64,000 nt of DNA from Amoeboaphelidium protococcarum. Lineage: Eukaryota; Aphelidiomycota; Aphelidea. The position numbers and the translations under genes were made by a program. Shown here piece after piece: positions 37,063 to 50,700 of this stretch (positions are counted from its first letter, which is position 1; each line of letters begins with the position of its first letter). The DNA lies in assembly GCA_023515745.1 (NCBI GenBank), contig JALECJ010000020.1:620001-684000 (forward strand), written 5' to 3'. The notes under the pieces were generated by a model that was not told the DNA's origin, ran no database searches, and saw nothing but the letters and a program-made list of their open reading frames with translations.

Positions 37063-39282
37063 ATGCATAGTAATCAGCGAAAGATTTTAAAGAGTATAGC
37101 GGAGGCTCTGTTCCCGTAAATTGATGGATAGCTGGCCAAGTAGTCGATTGCAAAGTTTCGCTCGCAACATCCCTTGGTCACTGATCAACAGGTGTCTGAT
37201 CAAGATCTCCGAGATTTCTGTCGTCTAACTATCAACGATGAGCATGTAAATTACATGGTGGGGAAACTGGAACATGCACTCAGTGCCCCGGTACAATGTG
37301 CTGTCAATTTTCTGCTTTATCTGCTAAGTACATCAATTGGCACCTGGTTATTGACATTGTTTCAATTCTGGGCGCCGTTTGATCAACTGCCTCTCACTGC
37401 GAGAACTAGTCTGGCTATACAATGGATGGATATCAATTCTCATTATTATCCTCAGATGGTCCTAACGCGACTAGTTTCTAAATTCTCTGCTCTGGCTATG
37501 ATCACATTTGGTCTGCGTGAACGTAATGGTCTTTTTCATCGTGTTCTGTAGTATCCACCTCAGAGTGAGACGGCTCCTCAATCATTTAAAGATTAGGCGA
37601 GTGTTATTGATGGATTCACCATGCTAAATACTGATACGCTGAAAAAGCTCACTAATGAAGACGCTTATGAACTGGATTACGATGCAGTGATTATTGGCTC
37701 CGGTGCGGGCGGAGGAGTCGCTGCGGCCAAGTTGAGTGAAATTCAAGGTTTCCGGGTGCTGGTGGTTGAATAAGGATCCGCATATATTGGTGAGGATCTA
37801 ACTTTAAATGAAGAGTCTTCATATGAGCGATTGTTTTTGAACAAATTTATACTATTTTCTAAAGAGCCGAGCATTGGATATCTGGCAGGATCTACTTTGG
37901 GCGGCGGAACGGCGGTTAACTGGAGTGCATGTCTAGATTTACCTCAAGATGTTAGGATGGAGTGGAGTGAAGAGTATGGTATACAGTAGGCGTGTAGCAG
38001 TGAATTTTACAAAGCTCTGGACAAGGTAAAGAAGGTGATCGGAGTGTCGATGCCTAAGCGATAGAATATTCCTAATCAGATTCTGTTGGACGGATGCAAG
38101 TAACTTGGTCTAGAAGCTCATCCAGTGCCATAGAATATTAAAGATCGGGATCATTATTGTGGACATTGTTCTTTAGGATGTTAGAGTCGCGTGAAGTAGA
38201 GTGGAGTTGAGACTTATTTGAAGATTGCTGCACAAAATGGTGTTTAATTCTTAATAGACTGTAAAGTTGATTAAATTGTTCGCAATAAAAAGAAGGGTGG
38301 CCTAGCTGAACATGTTTTGGCTACAACTATAGATGGTAAGCGGTTGAAAATCAATACAAAGCTGGTAGTACTGTCTGCCGGTGCCTTATGTTCTCCAGTA
38401 GTGTTGCAGAGATCTGACTTTAAGAACCGGAATATAGGAATGCATTTGAGAAGTCATCCTGTAGCTCTGGCTGTTGGCAAGCTTCCGGACAGAATAATTA
38501 AGCCATATGAAGGTGGTATATTGACGTCGGTCTGCCGATTAAATCCTAAGACATAGGGCGGCAGTGGAGACGTAATGAACTAATATTATCCGAGTTTGGA
38601 AGTACCATCTGGTCTTCCACTATTAGCATCTCTTGCCATATAGTACGCATCGAACGTCTATCAGAACCAGACAGACTTATAAGATGCTCAACAGGTTGCA
38701 GCAGATGCAAAAATGTTATTTCTTGGATATCAGAGCTTTTCACCTATTCTGGTCCTGCAACGTGACAAGGATAGTAAAGGCTATGTGACAGCGGGCAGCG
38801 ATGGTAATCCTGTTGTATCATGGACTGCGTCTTAACACGATTGGGGATAGATATTACTGGGCCTTGTTCAGGCATATAAAGTCTTGGTATCTTAAGGGGC
38901 CAGAGTGTTGATGTGCACGCTAGATCAAGTTCCTAATTTTGAATTCCGTTAAAATGAGCAGGTATCCATCGATAATCCGAGATTTTAATCATGGCTGGAC
39001 AAGTACTTCGTTAGTAGATCCACTACCAACAGAAGTGTGTTAGACGGGATGCTTCTAAGTGCACATTAGATGGGTACTGTAAGGATGGGAAGAGACAGCA
39101 AATAAGGCGCATGTAATCCTAGAGGATAGTTGTACGAATGTCCTAATGTATGGGTATGTGATGGTAGCGTATTTCCAACCGCATCTGGTGTTAATCCTAT
39201 GCTCACCATCCTGACTATGGCTGAAATGATTTCAGATCATTGCAAAGAGTATGTCATAAAGTCTATTATTTCCAAGTAGTGA
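37063..39282 (+). CDS. Long-chain fatty alcohol oxidase (GMC oxidoreductase)
   Basis: 739 residues. N-terminal about 200 residues include hydrophobic segments (about 85-115) typical of membrane-bound FAO enzymes. The FAD-binding motif VIIGSGAGGGVAAAKL is at about 207-222, followed by STLGGGTAVNWSACLDLP and the Cys signature HYCGHCSLGCQ (about 364) seen in FAO. C-terminal motifs: LLSAHQMGTVRMG (active-site His) and VCDGSVFPTASGVNPMLTI. The enzyme oxidises long-chain alcohols to aldehydes, making H2O2, usually at peroxisome, ER or plasma membrane. TAG before TGA at the end is Gln. Confidence 0.9.
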
Positions 39283-39356
39283 CTTAGATTACTAAATGAA
39301 TCTGACAAAGATATAGTGTAAATAAAATATGTATATTGATAAATGGGTTTATCTAA

Positions 39357-41042
39357 TCAAATGGCACCACTCCAGCTCTAGAAAGACAATGGCTACGATT
39401 ACTAGGTGGACGATGCATCGAAGTACTCGCTTCCACCCAAATTATTAGCGGTGATAGGAGACGAAGACTAACTCTGTGCCACAAAGTCAAATCTACTCTT
39501 ACTACCACCATTTTTATCAGGCGTCTGCACTCGATCCTTCTGATTCTTTTATTATTGTTGTTGATCCGACTGATTGGAACTATCATTCTTGAATGGATCA
39601 AATGCAAACTTTACCTGTCCACTACTATCACCGCTGTTTTAGGCTTAAGCTAGTAGAACAGTATAATACTCTTTTGCCTATTGCGCCAGAAATAGATACC
39701 TATGCAATGAACTGGTATTTATCACCGGCTCCACAGGATTCCTGCTTCTACCAGTCATTATCATCTCCAACAGTGTAGAGCAAGACACGCCATCGCCATC
39801 TGTAACTTCCACTAGACCTTACTACTGTTGATCACCCTACTTCTAATACAAAGTCTAATCTTGGATACTACTGCTCTAATTTATACCACTAGATTACGCG
39901 AGTAATGTACTCTTCACATTCTACCCCCAGGCCAAATTCTTCGTCTATGCGGCTGAGGACTAAGACGGTCTATTCAAAGAGGTGGTAGAAGAAGAAGCGG
40001 CAGCAGAGGTAACTGCAGGCCATTCCTCTTGAGGATCAACACCAGCTGACCGTGGATTGGACAAACGACTATTATTATTACCGATCTAAGGAGAATCTGA
40101 AGCATTGCCAATTGCTGCTGAGATATCATAAGACTTATCAGGGGCATTGATACCAAAAGGAGCAGGCTGTCCATTAACAATCTAACCGTCAGCATTCAAA
40201 AGGACACTTTACTACTGATTCGATGATGCCTATTGCAACTGCTAACTACCGGCAATAGCATAATTGGTGTTTTGATAAATGCCAGACGTAGGAGAACCAG
40301 ATGCTCCAACAGCATTAGGTCCCTAATTATTCTACTTTACATGATGCTTTCCACTGGCCATCTCCTCTTTAGTGAACGAATCCGCCGAATCTCCAGGTTC
40401 GTGCAAGTAGAAGCATCCACTATTCTAGCAGGTTAGTCCACGCAGATAATAGGTGCAATACTTTGTAGTTCCATAAGATGCACGCAGAACTTTACCCTCA
40501 AACACTGTACCATCCACAGTCTAGATACATCTGGCAGCATCTTCCTTGCGAGCGTAAGTGATGTACACACCGTACGAGTGCTACTCCTTGCGATCAGACT
40601 GGTTGGCACCGTAAGACTTTTTGTTCACCACAATCTTCAATATTCTTCCATACTAGCCAAAGTACTCATACGAGCGCAGAATATCCTCAGTACAAATCTG
40701 CGGAGACAGTCCAACCACATACACCAAATTCCTGCGCACCACACGCAAATTAGCCAAGTGTCTACGACTCATTCCCTCCATCTCCTTCTTCTCTTTCTCC
40801 TTCTTCTTCTTCTCCACCTTATAAGCCTGAATCTCATTCAGCGACGGTGGGCGATACTCGACATCTTCATCTCTATACTCTCGTCTACAGGCGGGACACA
40901 GCTTATTCAAATTCTCCTTTATATGATTCCAACAGAAGCGACAAACTCTATACCCACACGGACAAGGCTTAAAGTTTCTGTCTGTGAAATCAATCTCTTC
41001 CATACACAGAGGACACTCAAATTCATCTTCCTGATCACTCAT
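39357..41042 (-). CDS. CNOT4: CNOT4/Not4 E3 ubiquitin ligase (RING-RRM-C3H)
   Basis: 561 residues. The C4C4 RING is at about 10-55 (CPLCMEEIDF...CPCGYRVCRFC...LCPACRR), a Lys/Glu-rich coiled coil at about 75-92, then RRM (NLVYVVGLSPQI...YGVYITYARKEDAARCI) and a C3H zinc finger with its extension (KYCTYYLRGLTCQ then CFYLHEPGDSADSFTKEE, about 200-235). The remaining about 320 residues are Gln/Ser/Asn-rich and disordered. Not4 is the E3 of the CCR4-NOT complex, acting in mRNA decay and ribosome quality control. Strong similarity in the RING and C3H blocks to animal and fungal Not4. TGA stop at 39357. Confidence 0.94.
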
Positions 41043-41379
41043 AATTTAATTTGATCACACAATAATAATAATGGCGGTGATTATGGAATTTAAAGGTGAA
41101 GTAAAAAAGTAATGTTGAAAAGACAAACGTGAATGAGAAAAGACGGCTGTGATCAACGAAGAAATAAGTCAGAGTAGAGCAAAGCGACAGCGGCGAGGGA
41201 ACGATCACACACGAGAGATTACGACCATGAACTTTACTGTATATAAGTGGTAGATCGTCTTTTGTATCTCAATTAACAATATTTACGCGAATAACAGGTA
41301 AGTAACACGCATTGCTGATTAAAATGTATAAATCATGCTACAAGTAAATACTAAAGACAATCGAATAAGTATTAAAATT
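41043..41379. other. Intergenic region between CNOT4 and the next minus-strand gene
   Basis: 337 bp, includes a TATATAAG box-like element near 41,241 and no supported gene. Confidence 0.3.
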
Positions 41380-41708
41380 TCATTATTCCTGAGGAGAATC
41401 AAGGTTAAAGTACAATCTATCCCACTCATCTCTCCTGCCTTTCCTGTCCACCAAATATTACAATCTCTCCACATATGCAAGTTCTTTACGGGTCTTGTAT
41501 GAATAAAATGACCATCCAATGGCAGTCCATGTACCAATCCATAATGCACTCTTATGCAAGTCTACAAAATATAATGCATGTTCATCTATTCACACTTCAA
41601 ATCAACACACTTACCGTGACTGAGCGGTTTCTTCTACAGGCCCAGCGCAAGAACTCTACTAGCAACTCCGGCAGAAGCCCACATACTCAAAGTATATATG
41701 ATTCCCAT
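41380..41708 (-). CDS. Small conserved-looking protein with possible TM (2 exons)
   Basis: Exon 1 41615-41708, exon 2 41380-41561, 53-nt intron (GTAAGT...TTTGTAG). 91 residues: MGIIYTLSMWASAGVASRV start, a possible TM around 35-52 (SALWIGTWTAIGWSFYSY), then a charged C-terminus (RKELAYVERLQYLVDRKGRR...). Size, single TM and charged tail resemble accessory subunits of mitochondrial respiratory complexes, but I cannot name the family. Exons are in different frames, and splicing is needed for an uninterrupted product ending in TGA. Confidence 0.6.
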
Positions 41709-41912
41709 GCTATTAAACTACGTTAACTCTTAGTTGTAATGAGTAAAAGTCGCCTCTGTTGTTTTTTAAGAAAGTGGCGGGAACGAAAAATTGATGAAGC
41801 GCTCCTTTTATTGCATTTCACTATGAGACTTTACTTGAGTCGCAAAAGTTTGAATAACCGCAATCTTTGAAATTAAAGGGAATTTCTATAAAGGCAAGAT
41901 AAGCATCTTAGA

Positions 41913-42749
41913 ATGACAAGGTCTTTTCTAAAATAGTAATTGAAATAACTCGAAAAGGTATTTTATGGGGTGTTATTTCACATTTGAACTGGCATCTCCT
42001 ATTACTTGGCGTAGGATTCTTTGAAACTGAATGCCGATGAATTTAGTGGTATGGATGGATATACGCTATAAGTGCTTCCCTCTAAGAAATTACAACGGCG
42101 CCACATTCAATGGATTTAAAGTCTCTTGACGCGAAACATGAAGCCCATGTAAGCTTCTATAGAACTGGCTATACTGTACGCATACATTGATCGTAGCGAC
42201 CAACTAGATTACAACGGGTAGATATGAGAAAACTAAGGATGGATGGAATCTTGAAGATAAAATGGCGGAAGCTCTGGATAAAAATAGTCGATACTTGATC
42301 CTGAGTCGTAAATAGAATGACGCATAAGACGAAGAGGAAGAGGAATTAGTGGCATTCTTGCATTACCGTTTTGTGTTGGAAGATACGGCCGCGACTGACA
42401 ACGACAATGTGAAACAGCTCGTAATTTATTGTTATGAATTGCAAGTGGAGGCGTGTTGTGCTCGTCTAGGACTTGGGTCTTTTCTGATGGACATCTTGCT
42501 TCGGATAGGATCAAAGTATCAAGTCTGTAAATCTATGCTAACTGTATTCAAGAGTAAGTTTCTATTGATCAAGTTCTATATAGAGTATTTATTCTACATA
42601 CGCGTTGTGTAGTAAACGAGTAAGCGCTGCGATTATATCGAAAACTCGGATATGAAATTGATGATATATGTCCATCGAATTATGAGTCTGATGACGGATC
42701 ACCTCAGGATTATTTTATACTCAGTAAAACCTTATTGACGGAGATTTGA
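41913..42749 (+). CDS. NAA40: N-alpha-acetyltransferase 40, histone H4/H2A (4 exons)
   Basis: Exons 41913-41957, 42015-42148, 42222-42553, 42613-42749; introns 57, 73 and 59 nt with GTA...TAG ends. 215 residues. IQWIQSLLTRNMKPIYEK (the W...NM...YE block), GWNLEDKMAEAL, SRYLIL, VAFLHYRFVLED, VIYCYELQVE, LGLGSFLMDILL (acetyl-CoA loop, R/Q-x-x-G-x-G/S variant) and MLTVFKINEQALRLYRKLGYEIDD together match NAA40/Nat4, which acetylates the N-terminus of histones H4 and H2A. An acidic insert (QDEEEEE) sits in the middle. The first exon is only 15 codons and is inferred from the splice pattern. Confidence 0.82.
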
Positions 42750-42839
42750 TATAAACCACTGTAGTTTTATCCTTTCTCTTCTTTCAACTAAAGATACGCT
42801 TAAAGCGAATAACACGAAACTATCAAATAACGCGTCAAT

Positions 42840-43109
42840 ATGGATTTGTCTGGTTTATCTGAGGGTGAGAGAATGAAGATGCTGGGATACATTGAGTAGA
42901 AGCAGGTGAAAGACTCTATGAAAATGGTAGGATCTCTGGTTGACATGTGCTTCCGTGATTGTATTAATGACTTTACATCGACTGCACTGACTTCAAAAGA
43001 GGATTCATGCATCTAGAAATGTGCTGAGAAGTTTTTCAAATACTCTATGCGTATGAATATTAGATTTCAGGATGAAAATCAAAAGATTATGAACGGCTAA
43101 ATGTAATGA
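42840..43109 (+). CDS. TIMM9: Mitochondrial import chaperone Tim9
   Basis: 89 residues. Twin CX3C motif: CFRDC and CIQKC, 15 residues apart by the family's rule ([20 protein letters not shown] then SCIQKCAEKF). The flanks [17 protein letters not shown] and [17 protein letters not shown] are those of Tim9 rather than Tim10 or Tim13. Tim9 works with Tim10 in the mitochondrial intermembrane space to carry carrier precursors to TIM22. ACGCGT lies 6-11 bp before the ATG. Stop TGA after TAA-ATG-TAA (Gln-Met-Gln). Confidence 0.92.
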
Positions 43110-43224
43110 ATACTAATTAGAATAGACTCGACTATTGCAAAGTAATAGATTTATTATTATGATGGCAACATTCATATACAGCAAAACGAAGATAGAGAGC
43201 GCGCGCGATTACCTGTAAACATAT

Positions 43225-43677
43225 TCACTTCCATGACTCTTGAACAATTTATCGCACGCGTTTATTATACTCTTTCCTGTTCTCATTGTACATTTGTGCA
43301 GCTTCAGCATTGGCGGGTGAGCTCGTGTTGGGATCATTAAGCAGAGACTGAATCGATGTGAGCACGGCGGCCACGTCATATGTCGGCGACCATCGATTCT
43401 GCAGAATATCCAGACACAGCTTGCCGTCTTGATACACATTGGGATGAAACATTTTTGATATAAATCTGACAGCAGGCGGCTTATTCGGATACTCTTCATT
43501 GAACTCCATCTGCAACCTGAATATTCCATCTTCATACGCTGTTTCCTCCGGGCCGATGATCACGGCATTCCACAGCATAATATTGTCCTCTGGTGGGGAG
43601 GCACTTATTCCACCGGGACAGTCATTCTGCATTCTTTTCAAGTCCCTGATAAGTCTTCTTCTCGCAGGAGTAGTCAT
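43225..43677 (-). CDS. UBE2A: Ubiquitin-conjugating enzyme RAD6/UBE2A
   Basis: 150 residues, no intron. [17 protein letters not shown] start, [36 protein letters not shown], then the active-site Cys in [17 protein letters not shown] and [20 protein letters not shown]: all RAD6 hallmarks. No acidic tail as in budding yeast; it ends VQESWK like animal and plant forms. Acts in post-replication repair and histone H2B ubiquitination. Adjacent to TIM9, tail to tail with a 115-bp gap. Confidence 0.96.
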
Positions 43678-44106
43678 ACTTAATTAATAATTAATGAGTT
43701 GTTGGATCTAGGGATAAAAGAGTGGCGATATGCAATAGGTTCAGCTGACTTTAACTGACGAGAATCAAGAGTCAACGAGTGAGAGAATGATTGGAGGAAA
43801 CGCGCATTTGTGGCCTTCTTGAGCAAAGAGATTCTTTCCTCTTCGACTTTTGTTACCAACGCGCGAGACTTCACCAAAGAAGGAAAGAGATCGATCTCCT
43901 TACCACACGAAAAGGGCGAACGATTGCTTTGTCAGAGTCTATCTATCTATCTATACTCTTCTGCATCTCATTGGCTATTTTTGTCATCTTGTTAATTTGC
44001 TTTTACTCTTACTGTCTGTTGGTATTCTGTAGGCTCGTCGTTTACCTGTTCACTCGTTGTATATTCTTATCTTATCCAGTTTCTATCTTTTAACAGTTTA
44101 TGAGAA
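43678..44106. other. Divergent intergenic region
   Basis: 429 bp between RAD6 (minus) and the AGC kinase (plus), holding several overlapping plus-strand ORFs with no family and a CTATCTATCTATCTATA short repeat near 43,940. Probably promoter/5' UTR. Confidence 0.4.
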
Positions 44107-45942
<1,836 letters not shown>

Positions 45943-46163
45943 ATTACAAAGAATTATTGTAGTTTAACTCTATTGGTCAATGTTATTTACAGTACATCAT
46001 TTCTGAAGTTTTTCAGTTGCCTTTCTCTTCTTCAAATCAATTCAATTCGCGACGTTGAAAAGAACGCGTATTTTAACATAATATCACTGCTCTTAATACC
46101 ATCTATCATTGCTCTTTATATCCACATTTCGCAATTATAATACTGGAAAGATTAAAGGAGATT

Positions 46164-47726
46164 ATGTCTTTATTAACGCAGACTTAGTAGAAAGAGTTGA
46201 ATCTAGCTATATGTGAGTATTTAGAGAACCAACTCAGTCTCCCTCAGGTTGGTAAATAGTTTAGAGAGGCGACTGGAATTGGATTAGATGAAGAGATATA
46301 GCCATAATATAGATAGTTATTGGAAAGGAAATGGACATCAACACTGAGATTGTAAAGGAAGGTGTTGGAACTGGAAGAATTATTGCGTTCACTTCCACCA
46401 TCAATGCAGCAGTAGATTGAAATGTAGAATAGTAATAATAATGGTTCTGCACTATTATCGTCATTAACTCCCTCTAAGAATACCACTAATCCATTACAAA
46501 AACTTCCTAAACCATAGAGTCAACTAACACTCAATACCAAGTCTAGTGTTAACTGTGTCGCTGTAGATTATCAACACTCGATCATTGCGTGTGGTAATGA
46601 AGATTGCATGATACGACTGTTCGATTTGGACAATGATGGTGAGCTCATTCAGACTCTCAAAGGTCACACTAAAGGCGTCACTTCTCTAACATTCAATCAA
46701 GATGATATTATGTTGAATTAGACTTTTGCTATAGTATCTGATGATAATACATAGTCCCGGTAGTAGAAGTCTAAATTTCTTATTAGTGGATCTGCAGACT
46801 CTACAATCAAGATATGGGATTAGAGTAACAACAACAACAGTAACCATTGGAGTTGTGTGAGGACTTTATATGGACATGATCATAGTGTATCTCGAGTTTT
46901 AATGTGTCCTCAATAGTAATAGTAGTTAAATGGACAACTTTTGTATTCATGCTCTCGTGATAAAACTATCCGTAAGTGGAATATTTCCTCTGGATTCTGT
47001 TTGAATGTATTTCGACTACCATAAAAGTAATCTGATTAGTGGATTAGGTGCATGGACATCTCTGCAGATGGTAAATTATTGGTTTGTGGTGGAAATGATT
47101 AAGCTCTGACTTTAATGGACACCACGGATGGTCAGGTGAAGTTTGATGAAATGTATGGTCACTCAAACGCGATTGAGGATGTCAAATTTGTACCTCATAC
47201 AGCTAACAGCTTGATCCATGAACTGATTGCAAGCGGTGGTTAATAGTCCAGATCTAGTGGTAATGATAAGGATAATGAATATTCAGCTGATAAATAATAG
47301 TTTATAGTATCTGCATCTAGAGATAAGTTGATCAAGATTTGGAGTATCTACTAATCTGGTGGGGAATGTGTGTACACTATTGTGGGGCACGAGAATTGGG
47401 TGCGAGCACTGGATTTTTATACCGTCTCTGTCAAGGAGTCTAGTGTTAGTAGCAAGCAAGTATTGATTCCGTATTTGGTATCTGCATCCGATGATAAGAC
47501 TGTGCGCTTCTGGGATCTCAGAAATGGTCGTTGTGTACGAGTAATTGATGAGCACCTATAGTTTGCTACTTGTCTAGCACAGTGTCCTTTCTATTCAATA
47601 AGTAGATAATTGTTCAACTAAACGGATAGGAGGCGGTAGAGTTCTGTTAATGGCACATCTATGGACTGGATTAGTAATTATTTAGTCTCTGGAAGTGCTG
47701 ACTAGACGCTAAAAGTATGGAAATGA
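46164..47726 (+). CDS. PAFAH1B1: LIS1/PAFAH1B1-like dynein regulator
   Basis: 520 residues. LisH motif about 8-38 (QQKELNLAICEYLENQ...), coiled-coil segment about 55-80, then seven WD40 blades: CGNEDCMIRLFDLDNDG, SGSADSTIKIWD, SCSRDKTIRKWN, CGGNDQALTLMDT, SASRDKLIKIWS, SASDDKTVRFWDLRNGRC, SGSADQTLKVWK. The blade with NHWSCVRTLYGHDHSVSRV is LIS1-like. LIS1 binds dynein and locks it on microtubules. It is longer than animal LIS1 (410) because of Gln- and Asn-rich insertions between blades. Over twenty TAA/TAG codons break it up under the standard code. Confidence 0.82.
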
Positions 47727-47784
47727 ACTTGATCATGATTAAAGTTATATAGTATTTTCCTTATACATACACTGTGTAAGCTGA

Positions 47785-50700
47785 TCATTCTTTGCTGCGA
47801 TATTGATTCATTTGAACCAAGTATCCATAAACTACACTTCTTTCAACATTATTAATTTCCACCATCCCACGCATCATCGCTAATGCTTAATCACCGAGAG
47901 CGATCACAATCTCATGAATAATAGTCTTGATAGTTCTGTAAGGCATATCTCCAAGCAACTTCTAATCTATCGCACGCTTCTTCCACTCATTAGGCGGTGT
48001 TTTGGTAAAGAAATTGTGCAAGTTGAGCAGTAGCACTTAAACATCAATACCGCCACTTATGATGACATCCTTCAGTACTTTAGTCAACTTCCAGATACAT
48101 TTCATGACCAATTCTCCAAATTTGGCACTACCCGTCTATCGGCCACTGTCAATCGCATCCACACTATTCTCTAAAAGATTGAACAGTATCTTGAACACGT
48201 CATTCTTATCACAATTATCCAGAATACGCAGCATGAGAACATTTAGTGCTCGCGTCAACTAACTACTAGCCTCTTCAACATCTTGGCCGACACCATGCAG
48301 AGGATCTGTCAGATGTAAAAGCAACTCTTATATCAATGGCTGCAAAGACTCACGCGTGGTCGACTTGGCCAATTAAGGATTAGAGAATAGCTGAACGAGA
48401 GAGTTGATGAGATGCTTACACAGTCGAATAAGATTAACATGATCCTAGTTGGTCTACCACATCGGGGAGGTGAACGCCAAACGAACCTGAAGAGTTAGAG
48501 CTATAGTCAGACGATCCATGTAAGATTCGATAGTACGCGGAGATTCATGAATGTACTGCTCCAACTACTTTAAGGCGCTAATGGCTTGCAATACATCACC
48601 GCTTGTAATTTATACCAGCATAAAATCCATCATGTAGCCCAGCTTACCATCATCTTATTAAGTAGCTTGTTGTAGAGTATCTGCCTGTTTAAAATTGATT
48701 GCAGCCTATGATGGCGAGTTGAGATTCAATTTGGAAAATTCTAGACTGAATCGCTTAACAGGAGTGCGCACCTGCACCTCTTGCTTAACCTATTACACAA
48801 TCTCTGCAGGAGCATTTTCTTCCATAGAACTGACATATTACGACACTGACGGCTTCCTAAGAATTGAAGATGGCATTGGCAACTATGACTAATCTTGCTA
48901 TTGAACTTTCTACTATTAAGTGGAATTCTGCTGTGGATGCTCCTTCTAAAGTTTCAACCTCTGAGATGGGGATTTAGGTGCCGGCGACTAATGCACAGGT
49001 AAAGATTACTTACTGCCATCTTTTCTCTTCAATCGATCCATGATGAATGATTTCTCTCGAGCAGATATTTCACCCATGTACTTGAACATTTCATCTGCAT
49101 AATGCTCATACATATCGACAAAAAAGTTTATGGCCCCTCTACGGACAGTGGAGTCTCTATCGGACAACAACACGGCGACCAGAGGGAACTGCTTGGATGC
49201 ATTGCAAACTTGGACTCCATTTCTCTAAATAAAATATCTAATCTCCTCCAAACACTCGGCTCGCTGTCTAGCATTCTTGGACTCTAAGGCCTGAATCAGA
49301 TAAGGTATACACTTGCTTGCAGGATAAAGGATGCCAATCTTGCGAATGATAGCACGCGACTACTAGCGAATATTTTCTTTAGCATCACCAAGCTTTGAAC
49401 TCAGAGCAGGGAAGATGCAATCAATATCATAATCAGTAACGCGATAAGAGTCAGCTTATTCCATCAGATCTACAATTTTCTAAACAATCTCCAAGCATTT
49501 AATAGTCATTACGGTATTGGTGTCGTTAAGCCTAACGCTGACATACTTTAGAATGAAATCCGACACATTCAATGCTAATAACTATTGCTACTAAATGGAA
49601 TATACCGCACTCCATGCAGATTCAGTATCAAAACTTAGCGCTTTATCTATAATGTTGACCGCAGCCATATGGCTTTTATCTTGAGAGTGTCCCTTATCAA
49701 ACAGCAACTTCATCAAGTCCTCAGAAAATGCCTGACTACAAGCAGATTGCAACTATTCCATATACTCCGCCTAACTCTGAGTAGATTACCATCTCTAAGA
49801 ATTGCTGCGCTCCTACAGCATCCTCTATTGTTTGGAATCGGAACCTAAATCAATAAACGGATACTCGTCTCCACTAGACTAAGCAAGATCTACGGACGAT
49901 GCTTTCAGGGATATAGACGTGCTTGAAATATTGCGACTGACAGAGGCTAACGACTTGGTAGAAGTGGACGATTGCAAAGTCTTTGTCTTTAATGCAGGCT
50001 GAGATATCTTTCTTGCGGACTGTGGGCTGGCGGGAGCAGTTCTGGCAAGTTTAGAATCACCAGCCAGCAAGGCCAGAGCATTCTTATCAGCTTTGAACTT
50101 TGTAAATAGATTGAGCAGTGTTTTACCATCAAAAATCGACTTTAAAACTGATTGAGTAAACTTTTAAGCCGTCTGACGAACATCAGCTTACTTATCCCCA
50201 AGACAGCTTACAACTGCAGACACTAGAGTTGAGGCATCTAAAGCTGTACACAACTCCTTGTGATCTACAAGCACATCCAAAATTTCCTTTCCAATGATAC
50301 CCGAATTATTCTGCAAACCAGCATGGAATAGCTCTCTAACTTGAACAGTTCTGAAAGCCGAAATCAAAGCAACCAAACACTCAGATACAGCCACTTTAAC
50401 TGCCTACTTCTTGTCCGTGTAGTTTGCGATAATAGACTCGAAATGAGACTTGACATGATTGAACATCTACTTGGAAGCAGCTGCAGACAATTTACCAATG
50501 ATATCCAACACTTGGATCACTAAATTCTTGTTATGATCCTTCAATAGTGCAAAAGCATTCTCAATAAAATCAGCAGGAGGCAGCACTATGGTTGAACACG
50601 TCTTCAAAATGTCTTGAATGGAGTCAAGAGCTTCTTTTCGAACCTTCCAGTTACTATCCGCAAGATCTTATATCACAGTATCAGGTAAAAGAGCCATAAT

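Noticed and set aside
48988-49013. GTAAGT...TAG string in the TOG gene resembling a 26-nt intron
   Set aside because: The reading frame is open through it and removal would shift the frame; downstream protein fits only the unspliced frame.
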